64,000 nucleotides of DNA from Heterodera schachtii (lineage: Eukaryota > Nematoda > Chromadorea > Rhabditida > Heteroderidae). Position numbers and translations under genes: made by a program. The stretch spans positions 1,578,703 through 1,642,702 of the forward strand of contig SIJG01000010.1 of NCBI GenBank assembly GCA_023374025.1, in the 5' to 3' direction. Below, one piece after another: positions 1-11,127 of the stretch (the stretch's first letter is position 1; each line of letters opens with the position of its first letter). The notes beneath the pieces were generated by a model. That model was not told the DNA's origin, did no database searches, and worked only from the letters and a program-made list of their open reading frames with translations.

Positions 1-500
1 AATTGTGTTGTGGCCCGCCCCCATCAATGCCACTCAGGTAAAGTAATTAAATTAGCTTTGGAAATAGTAAAAGCAATTAGTGGAAAATAAATTTGCGTTA
101 TTTTAGTTCCCATCATTAGAAATAAACATGGAAATTTAGACATTTATTTACTCAATAAAAATGCCATTGTTTGCCCCAATTTATTAACACCATTTTTGCC
201 CATTTATTTTAATCCCCGAGGAAATGCCATTGTTGGCCAATTTTCGCATAATCATTCGAGGAATTGCGCGATAATGAAAACTCTAAAAAGGCTTTTCCAT
301 CAGAAAAAATGTGCCGAAAATTTAATTAAGCATGCCCAGTTTCTTTAATTATAATAGAACACGGCTAGTTTTAAATAAAAATTAAATGTATGCTTTTAAA
401 AAGAATGCCATTTTAGCATCGATGTAATTAATGCCAAATTGGACAAATTTTTCAATAAAAAACATTAAAAATCCGGTTTTAAAAATGTTGTAATCTACTC
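1..500. other. AT-rich stretch, no gene recognised
   Basis: Mostly poly-A/T and short ATTTA-type runs with several ATGCCATT repeats. I see no exon with both splice sites and no repeat ends. Confidence 0.5.
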
Positions 501-502
501 AC

Positions 503-2170
503 ATGCAGCTGCAATTGTTGTGCTTGGTACAGCGTTTGTTGTTGTAATTGCCTTAAACGGTCGTCGATTTTTTAAATTAAATTTAATTACAATATTTGCC
601 AAAATAATTTTGGCATTTTATTGGCACACATGCCTTAGCGAACTTTCGTTCAATGGCAACTGCATTTGCGCAGCTGCCTTTAATTTTTTTTTTTTGCTTA
701 CTGTACAAACTTTACTGTATAGTCCATTTCAATTACCAAAAAATAATAATTTAATTTTTCCTATATTAATCCGCCACATGTTGTACAGTAGTGAATGGCT
801 TTTATGTACTACCGTAATCCATCATTGGACCAGCGCCGGTGCTGATTTGTGAGCTAAATGATCGGCAACATTCCGCCAAGCAAAGCAGATGGAGAACTCG
901 TTTAAAAATTTTTTTTCGTTTTATAATTAAAAAATTTTTATTTAAATTCGAAATTTAGCTGTGCGCCGCCAGTCACAATGCGAATTCGTTGTCGCATATG
1001 TTTCATAAGGGCAAGTTTGATCAGCGACAAAAAGGCTAAAAATGCCAAAAAAATAATTAATTAATTACAGCGAAAAAAACAATTTTGCATACAAAATTTT
1101 AGAAAATTTATTCGATTCACAAAAAAAAAAATTATGGTGATTGGCGCCAAAATGGCCAGAAAAAAAAAATCATTTTTTGAGGTTTTTTGGCTACGACATG
1201 TTTATTTATTATTACAAAAAGTGGTGTTCTTACACAATCATGAAGCAGACAGCCAACCAAATGTCCAAGGCTGTAAAAAAAGTGTTTCACTGAAAAAACA
1301 TTCAAAAACAATTTTCTGATTTTTCCAATAAAAAAAAAGAATTTTTTTTTTTCAAAACTTACCCTTGCTCAAAAACGGTGTCCTTGGCGAATTGTTGTTG
1401 TTGTGGTGGTTGTTGATCATTTTATCCAGTTGCTGAAGGTTGTCGGCGTTGAACATTATAAAATGATGAATCATCGCTGGTCTGAGCGATAAAATGCTAA
1501 AAAATTGAATTTAAAAATTTTCTAAATATTCATAAATAAAATAAAAAGGCCGGGAATTTTTGCAATTATTTTATGAAAATGAGAAAATTAAAAAAACAAA
1601 ATTATTTCAAAAAATTATTAAATTATATTTTAAAAATTACGAATATATTTTTTGAATTGAAATTCATTTTCACCGAATTTTTCCCGTGCCCTTTAAAGCT
1701 GCATTACATTACTCTTATTTTGCTAAATAAATTTCGACAGGTGATTAAATTTGCATTGCTGCACAAATAAATTGCTATTGAAAATAATAAAAATACGGGT
1801 GGTCCTAATTTTCAACTCTAAATAAATAAAATTTTTATATATATAATTTTAAAAGCTTTGTTAAAGCTAATTTAGGTAGTATAAAAATTTAAAAATGAAA
1901 ACGAAATTAAATCATTAAAAAATTACTAAATTGAAAAAAAGGAAATAGAATATCGTAAAAATTTAACGCAATACAATTCTTCACAGTAAAAAATTTTGAG
2001 TTTTTGGCACAAAATTTAGATTTTTTCCTAATTTTATAAAAAAGGGCACTTAATTTGCAGTGCCAAAGCGGTTTTCCTCCTCATCCAAGTCCAACTTCTC
2101 CTCCAACTCGGCATCCTCCGTCTGCTTCTGTTGTGCTGTTTTGCGCAGGAAATGGTGACCATGCACGGCA
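503..2170 (-). CDS. Possible multi-exon gene, function not recognised
   Basis: Several minus-strand pieces look like exons. One is 1363-1496, with a tttttag acceptor, a GTAAGT donor and an Asn/Gln/His-rich product (motif MINNHHNNNNSPRTPF). One at about 958-1035 encodes FLSLIKLALMKHMRQRIRIV. One at about 817-894 ends at a GTAGTA donor. A Gln-rich one ends at a GTGAGT donor at 503 (motif RLRQLQQQ). An acidic, Lys/Glu-rich piece lies at about 2058-2165. The 958-1035 piece recurs at 19091-19166 with mostly silent or conservative changes, so it has been under protein-level selection. Its hydrophobic run followed by basic residues would fit the end of a membrane helix, perhaps of the ion channel whose relic lies at 19-20 kb; that link is inference. 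Start, stop and exon joins are not established. Confidence 0.35.
1570..2050. other. AT-rich interval, nothing recognised
   Basis: Low-complexity A/T sequence with no supported exon or repeat ends. Confidence 0.4.
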
Positions 2171-4024
2171 CCAACTTAATGGGGGCCAATTAGGCGGAAA
2201 AAGATGGCCAACAAATTTTCAAGGGTTTGGCCTCGGCCTCAAATTGGCAATGCTTTCCGACCGTTTCGATGCTTTGGTGGACGCGCATTTCGATGCCAAA
2301 AGCGAATGGCCAATTTGTAAAAGGATAGAAATTTACAAGGACAAGGGAATGCCGAAACTAACTGTGACTACCAATTATTATACCGATTCTGTGCAATTTC
2401 CATTGCCGGACCATTCGCTGCACAACAAAATTCTCTTTCGTTTACTCCAAATTCAGTATTCAACATTTTCTTTGTGTATTGACGCATTTTATGTTGTTCC
2501 CCTTTCAGGTACATTGACCATTCCGTGATGGCATTTCTCCGTGCCAATCAACAAATGTGGGACAATGGCACCAATTTGAGTTTATTTATTCCTGCTTCAC
2601 ACACCCCGGATGGCCAGCCAATTTGGGATGTTTTCGTCCGCGAAATTTGGCCAACTTTTTCGACAAACATTCGCCGCTTGGAATTTCACGATGGCGATCA
2701 TTTGGACAATTTGCGTCGTCTCATCTCCCCAACAATACTCACTGATCTCAATCAATTAATTTCAATCAGTTCCAATGTTTTGATGCCCGATATGACTGGT
2801 GATTTTGATGGGCCAAATGCAACTCCAACTGCTGGCCAAGTGTTGTCCAAATGGTTGCACACGCCGACAAAAGACGGCATGCCGAAGAAATTATACTGTC
2901 GTGATCAAACATTTGGAAAACTTGTTGAATGGATCAACAATTTCAAGAAGGTGCTCACTGTTTGGGAAAAGACTGATTTTTAAGGACGAAACCCAACTCG
3001 AACTGCCCCAACTCATACTGTTTTTCGACAAAAAAATCGTCATAACTTTTGCCAAAGTCGACCAAATTAAAAACATTCTTGGTGTCATTCGATAGCTATT
3101 ACCGTTTTCGATCTACTTGCAAAATGCAAGAAATTTTTATTGCTTTTCAAAAAAGATATGACCATCGTAAAAAAAAAAAAAAAATTTTAGTCCATAATTT
3201 TTTCAATCGATCAAATTTTTTGAAACTTGTTGGGTAGACAGAGCATTTAAGGGCTATTGAATGATACCAAGAATGTTTAATTTGGTCGCCTTTAACAAAA
3301 TTTATGTCAATTTTTTTGTCCAAAAACAGTACGAATTGGGTTTTTCCCATTTTTAATTGCCTTTTGATTTTTGTTTTCAATTTTTTAGAAATTTCTCTGT
3401 GCTGCCACTTCGGTCCGCTACAAAATTCAGTTTACTGTTCATGCGGTGCCAATGTCAATGGTGCCATTTGAATTGGTGAATGAACGGACCAATGAAAAGC
3501 TGTTACTGACCAAAGCAAACGAATATAAATGTGACCACCACCGATGGATGATAAACCGATGCCAAATTGGGGAGACGGCGGCCATTCAATGGGATGAAGA
3601 AAATTGGGAAAATTTTAACACTGTCCAATTTATGCTTTCATTTTATTGCATTGGGTAAGTACAGAGTTGGTACAATTTCGAATCCCCGACCCGGACCTAA
3701 TCAAAAGATAGAATAATAAAATTATTGGATTTCGCATTTTAAATCAAAAATATGTTTTGTTTACCTTTTTGGCCGTATTATCCGGGATTTGAAGTTGGCC
3801 AGAACACATGTCCAATTGTTGATTAGCAACCCCGAAAACACCGGGAAACACGGTATTTAAGACTGTTGAAAACAATGGGTGGAGGGCAAAGCTAAGCTAA
3901 GCTAACTTCCATTATGTACCACGGCATTGCCATTCCAATAAAATGTATGCCGAATTCAAATTGCATTTCATTTAGGCCATTATCTCCACCAGCGACGGGC
4001 CAAAGCAGCGAAAAGGGCGTGTAA
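2055..4024 (+). pseudogene. F-box family gene copy A, 5'-truncated
   Basis: This is the only first-subfamily copy on the plus strand. Exons read as (?)-2455, 2509-2950, 3389-3654 and 3976-4024. The frame is open from 2055 to the TAA at 4022-4024. It keeps the second half of the F-box (GLGLKLAMLSDRFDALVDAHF starts near 2226), [46 protein letters not shown] and the short Pro-rich tail of the family. The first half of the F-box and the lysine-rich first exon are missing. In their place (2055-2220) is sequence that reads better as an acidic exon on the opposite strand. The intron 2951-3388 contains an inverted-repeat element. The downstream exons are undamaged, so the break may be recent, or a fused transcript could exist. 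Homologous loci start with an [14 protein letters not shown] exon, which I do not find upstream. Confidence 0.7.
2986..3345. mobile_element. Inverted-repeat element (CCCAACTCG ends) in intron
   Basis: The left arm starts AAACCCAACTCG and the right arm ends with its imperfect complement (AATTGGGTTT). Both arms carry a complementary stretch around 'ccaaattaaa..attcttggtgtcattcgatagc'. A second copy lies at 58650-59034. No coding capacity, so a MITE or fold-back type element. Confidence 0.75.
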
Positions 4025-5070
4025 AGAAATGAATTAATTAACTGAGAAAAGATCGATCATAATTCAGCAGTGATAATTATGTATTTTTCGAAGAAATCTT
4101 GCTAATGTTAATTAATTGGAGCTATTAAAAATGTTAACAATTAGCAATTTCATGTTAGCAAATTAATTCTTTTTTTGACAAAAATCTAATGTTTTTGAAA
4201 AAACATTAATAAAATAGTGTAAAAGATGCCATTGATCCCCGCCCCCCCCCCTCCAAAAAAAATCAAAACAATAAAATAAATGTATGTATGTACCTACCTA
4301 TTCATTCGAGAGAAGGAACCAACAAATTTAAAAATTATTTGTGATGAGTAGGGTTAAATAAAGGACACCTGGGGCTATCAAATGACACCAAGAATGTCTA
4401 AATCAAAAGTTATGGTACATTAAGGTGTTGAAAATAATTTTAAGAGAAAAAATACAAAATAAAGCCAAATTTCTTATTCTAAGAAAGCCAAATAAAAGAG
4501 GAAATTTCCAAATTTTGGGCTTATTTTTTAGACAAATATTTATCTTTTTTTTAAAAGTTCCTTTTTAAAATAATATTCTTGAGAACATCCTCAAATTAAT
4601 TTTTTGAAATTAAGCTAGCGGCTAAAATGTGGAATATTTGAAAATTGAATGTAAAAAGCCGGGAAGGATTACCGGGATTCAAATATTCAGTCACAAAATA
4701 TGCACATAAAACGAACTGTCCAAAAATGAATGGTCCTTCGTCCAAATCAGAGTAGGGGTCGAAAACTTGAGGGATTTTTTTCGAAGCGTCACCCAAATTT
4801 CGCCCAGTTTGACCCCCTCCCCCAGGGATCGCATTGCAAAAGTGATCTATGGTGAATAAAAGTGAATGAATTACCTTTCAATCGGATTAAAAAAAGAATA
4901 TTTTTGAAATTAAAGCAAATTACAAAGAAAATATATTAAATAAAAAAAAGACAAAGAAAAAGAGCATCAAAATCAATTCTCATCAATCAGTAGTGATTCA
5001 AAATGATCTGAAATTTCATCAAACCAATTCCCATCAAAATGATCGGCAAGAGCTCAATTAATTAATTAAT
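4025..5070. other. Intergenic AT-rich DNA between convergent F-box loci
   Basis: Contains a C-run at about 4240, a GTAT/GTAC microsatellite near 4283-4300, and a piece of the recurrent 'ctatcaaatgacaccaagaatgt' signature at 4376-4400. At 4965-5045 lies a block (atcaattc.catc.atcagtagtgattcaaaatgat) that recurs downstream of several F-box stop codons and is probably conserved 3' untranslated sequence of the next gene. Confidence 0.5.
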
Positions 5071-7510
5071 TCACTTCCGCTGAGTTTGAAGTTTGATCCC
5101 CGGCGGAAACAGTGGCCTAATTATAAAGTGCAATCTTTTTTATTAAAAAAATACTGTTTTTTTGTCTTAGAAATTGAAAAAATAGAAAGTCGATAGAAAA
5201 CCAGACAAAGAACCTCCCGCTAAAAAATTCAGTCAATTTTACGTTGCGCTGAGCAAAAAAAAGTACGGCATTGGGACTCTCGCAAAATTCCCTTCGGGAA
5301 TTCCACTCCTCCCATCGGACTCTATTAAAATCAAATTTGTTTGCCGGATTTTAAAATTTTGAAAAAAATTAAAAATTCCCTTAAAACAAAAATAGCATTT
5401 CTAATTCAAAAAATGTTTACTCACCCAATGCAATGGTTTTTGGCACTAAGTACAATGTCGACATTAGCGTATGAATATTCGTCCTTCCATTGGACCTCCG
5501 CCGTCCCCCAAAAAATTGGGCACCGCTTCAACACCAATACATCACCACAAGACTCATTTCCATCTTCTTTCTCCAATGTCATCCTTTCGTTGGTCCGCTC
5601 ATTCACCAGCTCGAATGGCACAATTGGTGGCGTTGAGTTTGGCATTTCCATTTCAAAACAAATACAGTAATTGAGTGGAGAATTGGTGGTGGTGGTGGTG
5701 GTGGCACGGAGAAATGCCTTAATAAATTTTCAATCTTAACCTTAAAACCATTTAAATTTTTATTATTTGAGTGAATTTTAAAAAATTTGCTCCGATTATG
5801 TGGCCACTACACCTCTTTGAAACTGTTGACCCAATCGAAGTTTGATTGTCCGTTCAACTCTTCGCAACAACGCAATCGCTTCGGCTGTCGATCAGTGCAC
5901 GGAGTGTGCAACCATTTGGACAAGGCTTGGCCAGCATTTAAATTTGGCCCATCATTATCATTCAAATCGGGGAAAAGATATTTGGAATTGATTGAATTCA
6001 ATTGATTGCAATCGGTGAGAATTGTCGGTGAAATCCGACGACGTAAATTGTCCAAATGATCGCCATCTTTGAAAGTGAAATGGCGAATGTTTGGCGCAAA
6101 AATGGGCCAAATTTCACGCGCAAAAACATCCCAAATTTGCTGGTCATCATTGCCTTTTTCTGAGACAGGCACACACAAACGTACACTCATGCCTCTGCTG
6201 TCCCAAAAGTGCTGATTGGAACGGAGAAATGTGAGGACAGAGTGATCAATGTATCTGAAAATGGAATTCTTTTTTATTGGATAATAATTCTTTGCATTTT
6301 TTAATTACTTAATATAAATAAATCAATTAAAGCAAATTTTGTTCGGCATCGGACGGTCGCATACGACGGATGATTGAGACAGTGGGGGTGGGGGTGTCTC
6401 GGGACCGATTTCTCATACGAAGGTCCAATTTTTTCACGCAACCGATTTTTCATGTCCAATTTTTTCTCGGGTGACGATTTTTTTGCTATTCGAACCACCT
6501 ACTATTTTTTTTGGGCGCACTTTTTCCAAGAAAATTTTGGAGAATGGGGGGGGGGGGGGGCGGCGGTGCCGTTAGGCGCCTCCGGCTAAATTTTTTTAGA
6601 TTTAATTAATTTATCAGATAATTAATTATTCATTGAATGTTTAAATTACCGAATCTGAAGGTTCTTAAAGCGAATTTTGTTGGGCAGCGGACATTCCGGA
6701 AATGGAAATTGAGCACATTCAAAACCGACAAGTAATTTAGGTGTTGGTCCAACGTCCTTGTGAATTTTAATCTCTCTCCAAATTGTCAATTCTGATTTGC
6801 CATCGAAATGCGCGTCCACTAAACCATCGAAATGTGGCGAAAGAAGTGCCAATTTGAGGCCGAGTTGAGGACGGCGAAAAAGGGGGAAAATGTCCATCCA
6901 AATGTCGTTACAAATCCAACTGAAAATTTGTTAAAAATATTTTCAATGAGTTTAATAAAAAAAATTTTTTCCAACGGTTGATTTAATGATTTTCCAAGTT
7001 CAATCTCAAAAGGGTATCCCCCACCCAAATTCAGTACATCGGTGGGATCTTTTTTTAGATTTGAGTCCGAAAATCATTTAACCTTAATCATAAAATTCAC
7101 ATTAATTAATTATCATTTGTCTCACATTTTCCTCCTCAAAATTCGCTTTTCCATCATTTTCTTTTAAAAAACGGACTGGAGGAACCCAACAAAATCCTGC
7201 GCCGGGATCTTGGCCTGCCCTTGGAAAACCCATGTTTTTAATACGTTAGAATTTATCCGCTTTTCCCATGTTGTGATGTATGTTTATGGCCATAACACTG
7301 TGTTAAATTAACTTTAAATTTATTTAATAATATTTTTTCTTACATTTTCCTCTTCAAAATTCGCTTTTCCATTTTCTGCTTCTGTTCTTCTCCAAATGCT
7401 GTCTCAAATGATGAACCCGACAATGATTGCTGCTGATTTTCACTAATTGAAGAAATTAAGCAATGGTCGGCGGAGGAAAATTTTTTCTTTTTTTCGGCGG
7501 GCGATGCCAT
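5071..7510 (-). CDS. F-box family protein, copy B (405 aa, frame intact)
   Basis: Five exons join without a frame break: complement(5071-5116, 5425-5717, 5813-6254, 6650-6919, 7344-7510), 1218 nt. Exon 1 is a lysine/serine-rich N-terminus ([17 protein letters not shown]). Exon 2 is the F-box: WICNDIWMDIFPLF, then LGLKLALLSPHFDGLVDAHF. Exon 3 holds YIDHSVLTFLRSNQHFW, IWDVFAREIWPIFAPNIRH and KWLHTPCTDRQPK. Exon 4 holds [16 protein letters not shown] and LKRCPIFWGT, and ends in CIG. Exon 5 is a short Pro-rich tail. Intron phases are 2, 2, 0, 2, as in the other intact copies. By family knowledge it would be an SCF substrate adaptor; the target is unknown. Exon 4 begins with a run of Thr codons. 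Intron 1 carries a second, partial copy of the end of exon 1 (about 7129-7170), so exon 1 was locally duplicated. Confidence 0.8.
6558..6586. repeat. GC-rich hairpin module (GGCGGTGCC..GGCGCC)
   Basis: A copy of a short dispersed GC-rich near-palindrome, following a run of G. It lies in the intron between exons 2 and 3 of copy B. Other copies are near 8356, 8554, 40996, 48849, 49039, 54543, 57602 and 61916. Confidence 0.6.
7168..7310. repeat. Block shared with intron 1 of copy K
   Basis: The 65 bases starting aaacggactggaggaaccca are almost identical to 39067-39137, and similarity continues to 'aacactgtgttaa'. Both copies sit in intron 1 of an F-box gene. The block is more GC-rich than its surroundings and open in one plus frame (GLEEPNKILRRDLGLPLENP), so it could be a captured coding fragment. 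Confidence 0.6.
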
Positions 7511-7580
7511 TGAAAATTCAGTTAAATTCGCTTAACAAATAAATTTATTTTGAATTTTTATGAAAATTCGATTAATCATT
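7511..7580 (-). promoter_or_regulatory. Upstream region of F-box copy B
   Basis: Just upstream of the ATG is the conserved 'gcgaatttaactgaattttca' block shared by copies C, D, E, J and K. The TATATAA-type box present at D, E, J and K is weaker here. Confidence 0.4.
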
Positions 7581-7886
7581 TTCTTCTTTGCTGTTCATCA
7601 AATGATGTCACAAAAGAACCCAATGAAATTTGCTGTAGATAATCAAAAAAACTAAGTCAAATTGAAATATACAACAGATGCAAATTACTGTTTAATCCGA
7701 CCAAATAATATTTTTTTTTTAAAATAAATTTATGGTGAATTTTCGAATAAAAATCCGTCAAATCGAAAGAAAAAATCGACAAAAGTTTAATCATTTAAAA
7801 AAAAAAGAACATTAACTATCAAATCCATCCATCAGCAGAGAGATTCAAAATAATCGATAAGCAGCAAAAGTGCCGTCGTCGCTCAC
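7580..7886. other. 3' flank of copy C
   Basis: AT-rich. It contains a 'tcaaatccatccatcagcagagagattcaaaataatcg' remnant of the conserved F-box 3' block near 7815-7860, but no usable exon 5. Confidence 0.4.
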
Positions 7887-10489
7887 CCAATTTGATTGTG
7901 ATTATGCAAATAAATGCTCAAATTATTCAAATCGTCCAAAATATGGAATTCCCATTGAAGCGCCGCCTTTTCACTAATTGGGCATCGCTTCAGCTGCCAA
8001 CCATTAACACTTCCAATTCTGATCACGTTCATCAGTGTCAGCTTTTCTTGGGTCCGTTCATTCCAGGGGTGCGATCGAAAATTTTTCAAATCAGAACATC
8101 GGACTCAAAAAATCAGATTTTGGGGTCAAAAATCAGAACATTTTGCAAAATTGCTTCTAATCAGTTATTTTATAATTTTTCAATCAAAAATGTATTAAAA
8201 ATTATATTTTCGCCTCCGATTATCATCTTTAAAAATTTTGGTGAGGTTTAGCAAATCGAAAATTCAGTGCACTCGGGATGAAAAAATCAGACTTTTAAGA
8301 ATTCTTTGCGGCAGATTTTTCCAAAACTTTTGGGAAATTGGCGAGGGGTGATGGTCCGGCGGTGCCAATAGGCGCCGCCGGAAAATTTTTTTTGTAATTT
8401 CGTTCTGTTTTGTTAACAGATTTTCACCAAAAAAGGCCAATTTTTGCAATTAAAAGACAAGCGAAGACTTTTCCTTGCGTTAAAAAATGCCTTTTTTAAA
8501 CGCTGATTTTTTCAAAAAAAATTTTGCGGATTGACAGGGGAGGGGAGCGACATCCGGCGGTGCCGATAGGCGCCGCCGGGAAAAATTTGCGATTTTTAAT
8601 TCGATTTGTTAACAGATATTTGTCAAAAAATGACCAAATTTTGCCACAAATCTTATATTTTCTAGACAAAAAGTGACATTATGCCACAAAATTTCAAAAA
8701 TATGAGTTTATCTAAAAAATCAGAACAAATTTTGGTCTCTACCCCAAAATCAGAACAAATCTGACAAATCAGAACATTTTTATTTTATCAGATTTGGACC
8801 CTCCAAATCAGAACATTTCTGATAAATCAGAACAGATCGCACCCCTGGTTCATTCACCAATTCGAATGGCACAATTGGCCTTGTAGGAGCCAATGCAAAT
8901 TGAACAATGTAAGCGGCGGCCAAAGTGGTGGCACGGAGAAATGCCTAAACAAAAAGCCAAATTGATCAAATCAAACGGCAAATGCCGCGGGTCATATGGA
9001 TAGGAAATTTTCAAAAGTTTAACCCTAAACCTCAAAAGTTGATCTTAGTTGAAAGAATTTTCAAAAATTTAACCCTAAGAGTCAAAAGTTGATTTGGGCC
9101 GGGGCTTTTAAAACACTTTTTCGCCAAAATAATTATTATGGCCACCTCTTTGAAACTGTTGACCCAATCGAAATTATGTTGTTCCTCCAAATCTTTGCAA
9201 AAACGCAATCGCTTCGGCTGGCCATCAGTGCGCGGAGTGTGCAACCATTTGGCCAACGCTTGGCCAGCATTTAAATTTGGCCCATCAAAATCAGCAATTC
9301 CATCAGGGCACAGACAAAAAGAACAGATTGAATTCAAATTGATGAGATCGGTGAGAATTGTTGGCGAAGTGCAGCGACGCAAATTGTCCAAATGATCGCG
9401 AACGGTCAAGAGCAAGTGGCGAATGTTTGGCGCAAAAATGGGCCAAATTTCGCGGGCAAAAACATCCCAAATTGGCTGGACATTAGCTCCAAATGAGACA
9501 GGCACAGACAACAAACGTAAACTCATGCCTCTGCTGTCCCAAAAGTGCTGATTGGAACGGAGAAATGTGAGCACGGAGTGATCAATGTAACTGAAAAAGG
9601 AATGAATACTTCTACATTTGTATGTACAATTTTTTTTGATTACTCAATCCGAAAGTAATTAAAGCGAATTTTGTTGGGCAGCGGACGGTCGGGCAACGGA
9701 AATTCAGCACGTTCAACACCGACAAGTAATTTAGGTTTTGGTCCAACGCCCTTTTCAATTTTGACATTCCTCCAAATTGTCAATTCGCTTTTGCCACCGA
9801 AATGCGCGTCCACTAAACCATCGAAACGGGCGGAAAGAAGTGCCAATTTGAGGCCGAGTTGAGGACGGTCAAAAAGGGGGAAAATAGTCCATCCAAACAT
9901 CATTACAAATCCAGCTGAAATTTATTAAAATTTGTTAAAATATTTGTGTCAGTGAATTTTAAAAATTAATTTTTTCATGGTTTTGGAATGATTTTCCAAT
10001 TTCAAACTCAAAAGGGTACCCCATTCGTGCCTATGTCTAAAACAAACACACATTTTTTCAAATTTAGAGGTCTTAAACAGCATTAAATATAGTTTTTTTT
10101 TAGTTTATTAGGAACAATAATCTGTTTGAAAAATTAATTTTTCAAAAAATTTGCTGGGACCAAAATAATGGATACAATCGCTTATTTAAAGCTGTTTAGT
10201 CCATACAGAATTGAAAAAAATGTATGTTTGAACTCGATAGCTCTTTTGGGTTTGAATCCAAAAATCATTTAACCCTAATCATAAAATTCACATTAATTAT
10301 TTATAAATTTTCTCACATTTTCCTCTTCAAAATTCGTTTTTCCATTTTCTTCTTCTGTTCTTTTCCAAATGTTGTCTCAAATGATGAACCCAACGACGAT
10401 TGCTGCTGATTTTCACCAATTTTGGCAGATGAAATTACGCAATGGTCGGCGGAGGAAAATTTTTTCTTTTTTTCGACGGGCGATGCCAT
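7887..10489 (-). pseudogene. F-box family copy C, frameshifted and split by a hAT element
   Basis: Exon 1 is 10317-10489 ([17 protein letters not shown], then [18 protein letters not shown]), exon 2 is 9644-9914, exon 3 is 9146-9590 and exon 4 is 7887-8944. Exon 2 carries one extra T after 'tggatggac', inside the F-box, which shifts the frame; its length (271) no longer fits the phases of the intact copies (270 in B). Exon 4 is interrupted inside the [10 protein letters not shown] coding stretch by a 784-bp element with an 8-bp target duplication. No exon 5 is found. Exon 3 is intact and the remaining exon 4 coding sequence would be in frame without the insertion. About 240 bp around exon 2 is nearly identical to copy E, which suggests gene conversion or a recent local duplication. 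Confidence 0.85.
8064..8847. mobile_element. hAT-type non-autonomous element inside F-box exon
   Basis: The ends are perfect inverted repeats (CAGGGGTGCGATC at the left, GATCGCACCCCTG at the right), flanked by an exact 8-bp duplication GTTCATTC (8056-8063 and 8848-8855). An 8-bp duplication with CAGGG ends is typical of the hAT superfamily. The body has no transposase frame but holds two copies of the GC-rich hairpin module and many 'aatcagaaca' words. The uninterrupted exon is readable on either side. Confidence 0.9.
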
Positions 10490-10560
10490 TGAAAATTCAA
10501 TTAAATTCGCTTAAAAATGTATAAATTAAGCAAAATTCGATTATTCATATTAGAATATTT
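10490..10560 (-). promoter_or_regulatory. Upstream block of F-box copy C
   Basis: Conserved 'gcgaatttaattgaattttca' precedes the ATG, with an AT-rich 'ttaatttatac' upstream. Comparable blocks precede copies D, E, J and K. Confidence 0.4.
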
Positions 10561-11127
10561 TTAGAAATGTAAGGTGAATTTCGAATGAAATCCGTCAAAT
10601 CAAAGGAAAAAATCGAAAAAATATTCATTTAAATCGATAAAATAATCATTTAAATAACGATAAAAGTAATCATTTCAACGAGAAAAAAGAGCATCAAATC
10701 AATTCCCATCCATCAGTAGTGTAATTCAAAATGATCGGACATTTTTTTCAAATAATTCACTTCTTTTCCGTTGATCAAAGGGCGGCCCTCATTTGTCAAT
10801 TCATCAGACGACCTAAGGGAATTTTGGAAAATTCAAAAATTCAGGAACAGGAAATCGGAAACTGAACCCGGACCAGTGATGTAAAGGAATTCCGAAATTT
10901 GTTGGGCCGGGCCTGGAACCCCGAAATCGGAATTGCGCATTCCCGGACCCGGACAGAGAGGGCTCCAATGTCAAAAATGGACTGGCATTTCCCAGTTTAA
11001 GCGGCTTGCTTTTTACGAATATTTTTGGACATAAATTTAATAATTAAAGTTTTTAAAATTTTTCAGCTACCAGATAAAAAATTCTAAGGGATATCTTTCG
11101 GGTTGGTCGTTGTCTCCCGCCGACCTT
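10560..11127. other. 3' flank of copy D with a repeat fragment
   Basis: The conserved F-box 3' block (gagcatcaaatcaattcccatccatcagtagtg) is at 10690-10740. An exon-5-like piece follows at 10745-10810. The interval 10855-10970 is an inverted-repeat fragment rich in 'cccggacc' and 'ggaatt' words, of the family also seen near 11.7, 12.7, 35.7 and 43.0 kb. Confidence 0.45.

Noticed and set aside
7340..7510. Two alternative first exons of copy B
   Set aside because: The second copy (about 7129-7170) is only the last about 40 bases of exon 1 and has no start codon, so it is a partial duplication.
9671..9862. Plus-strand open frames opposite F-box exon 2 (also at 13228-13533 and 16204-16458)
   Set aside because: Shadows of the minus-strand coding sequence; no independent signal, and they vary with the sense codons.
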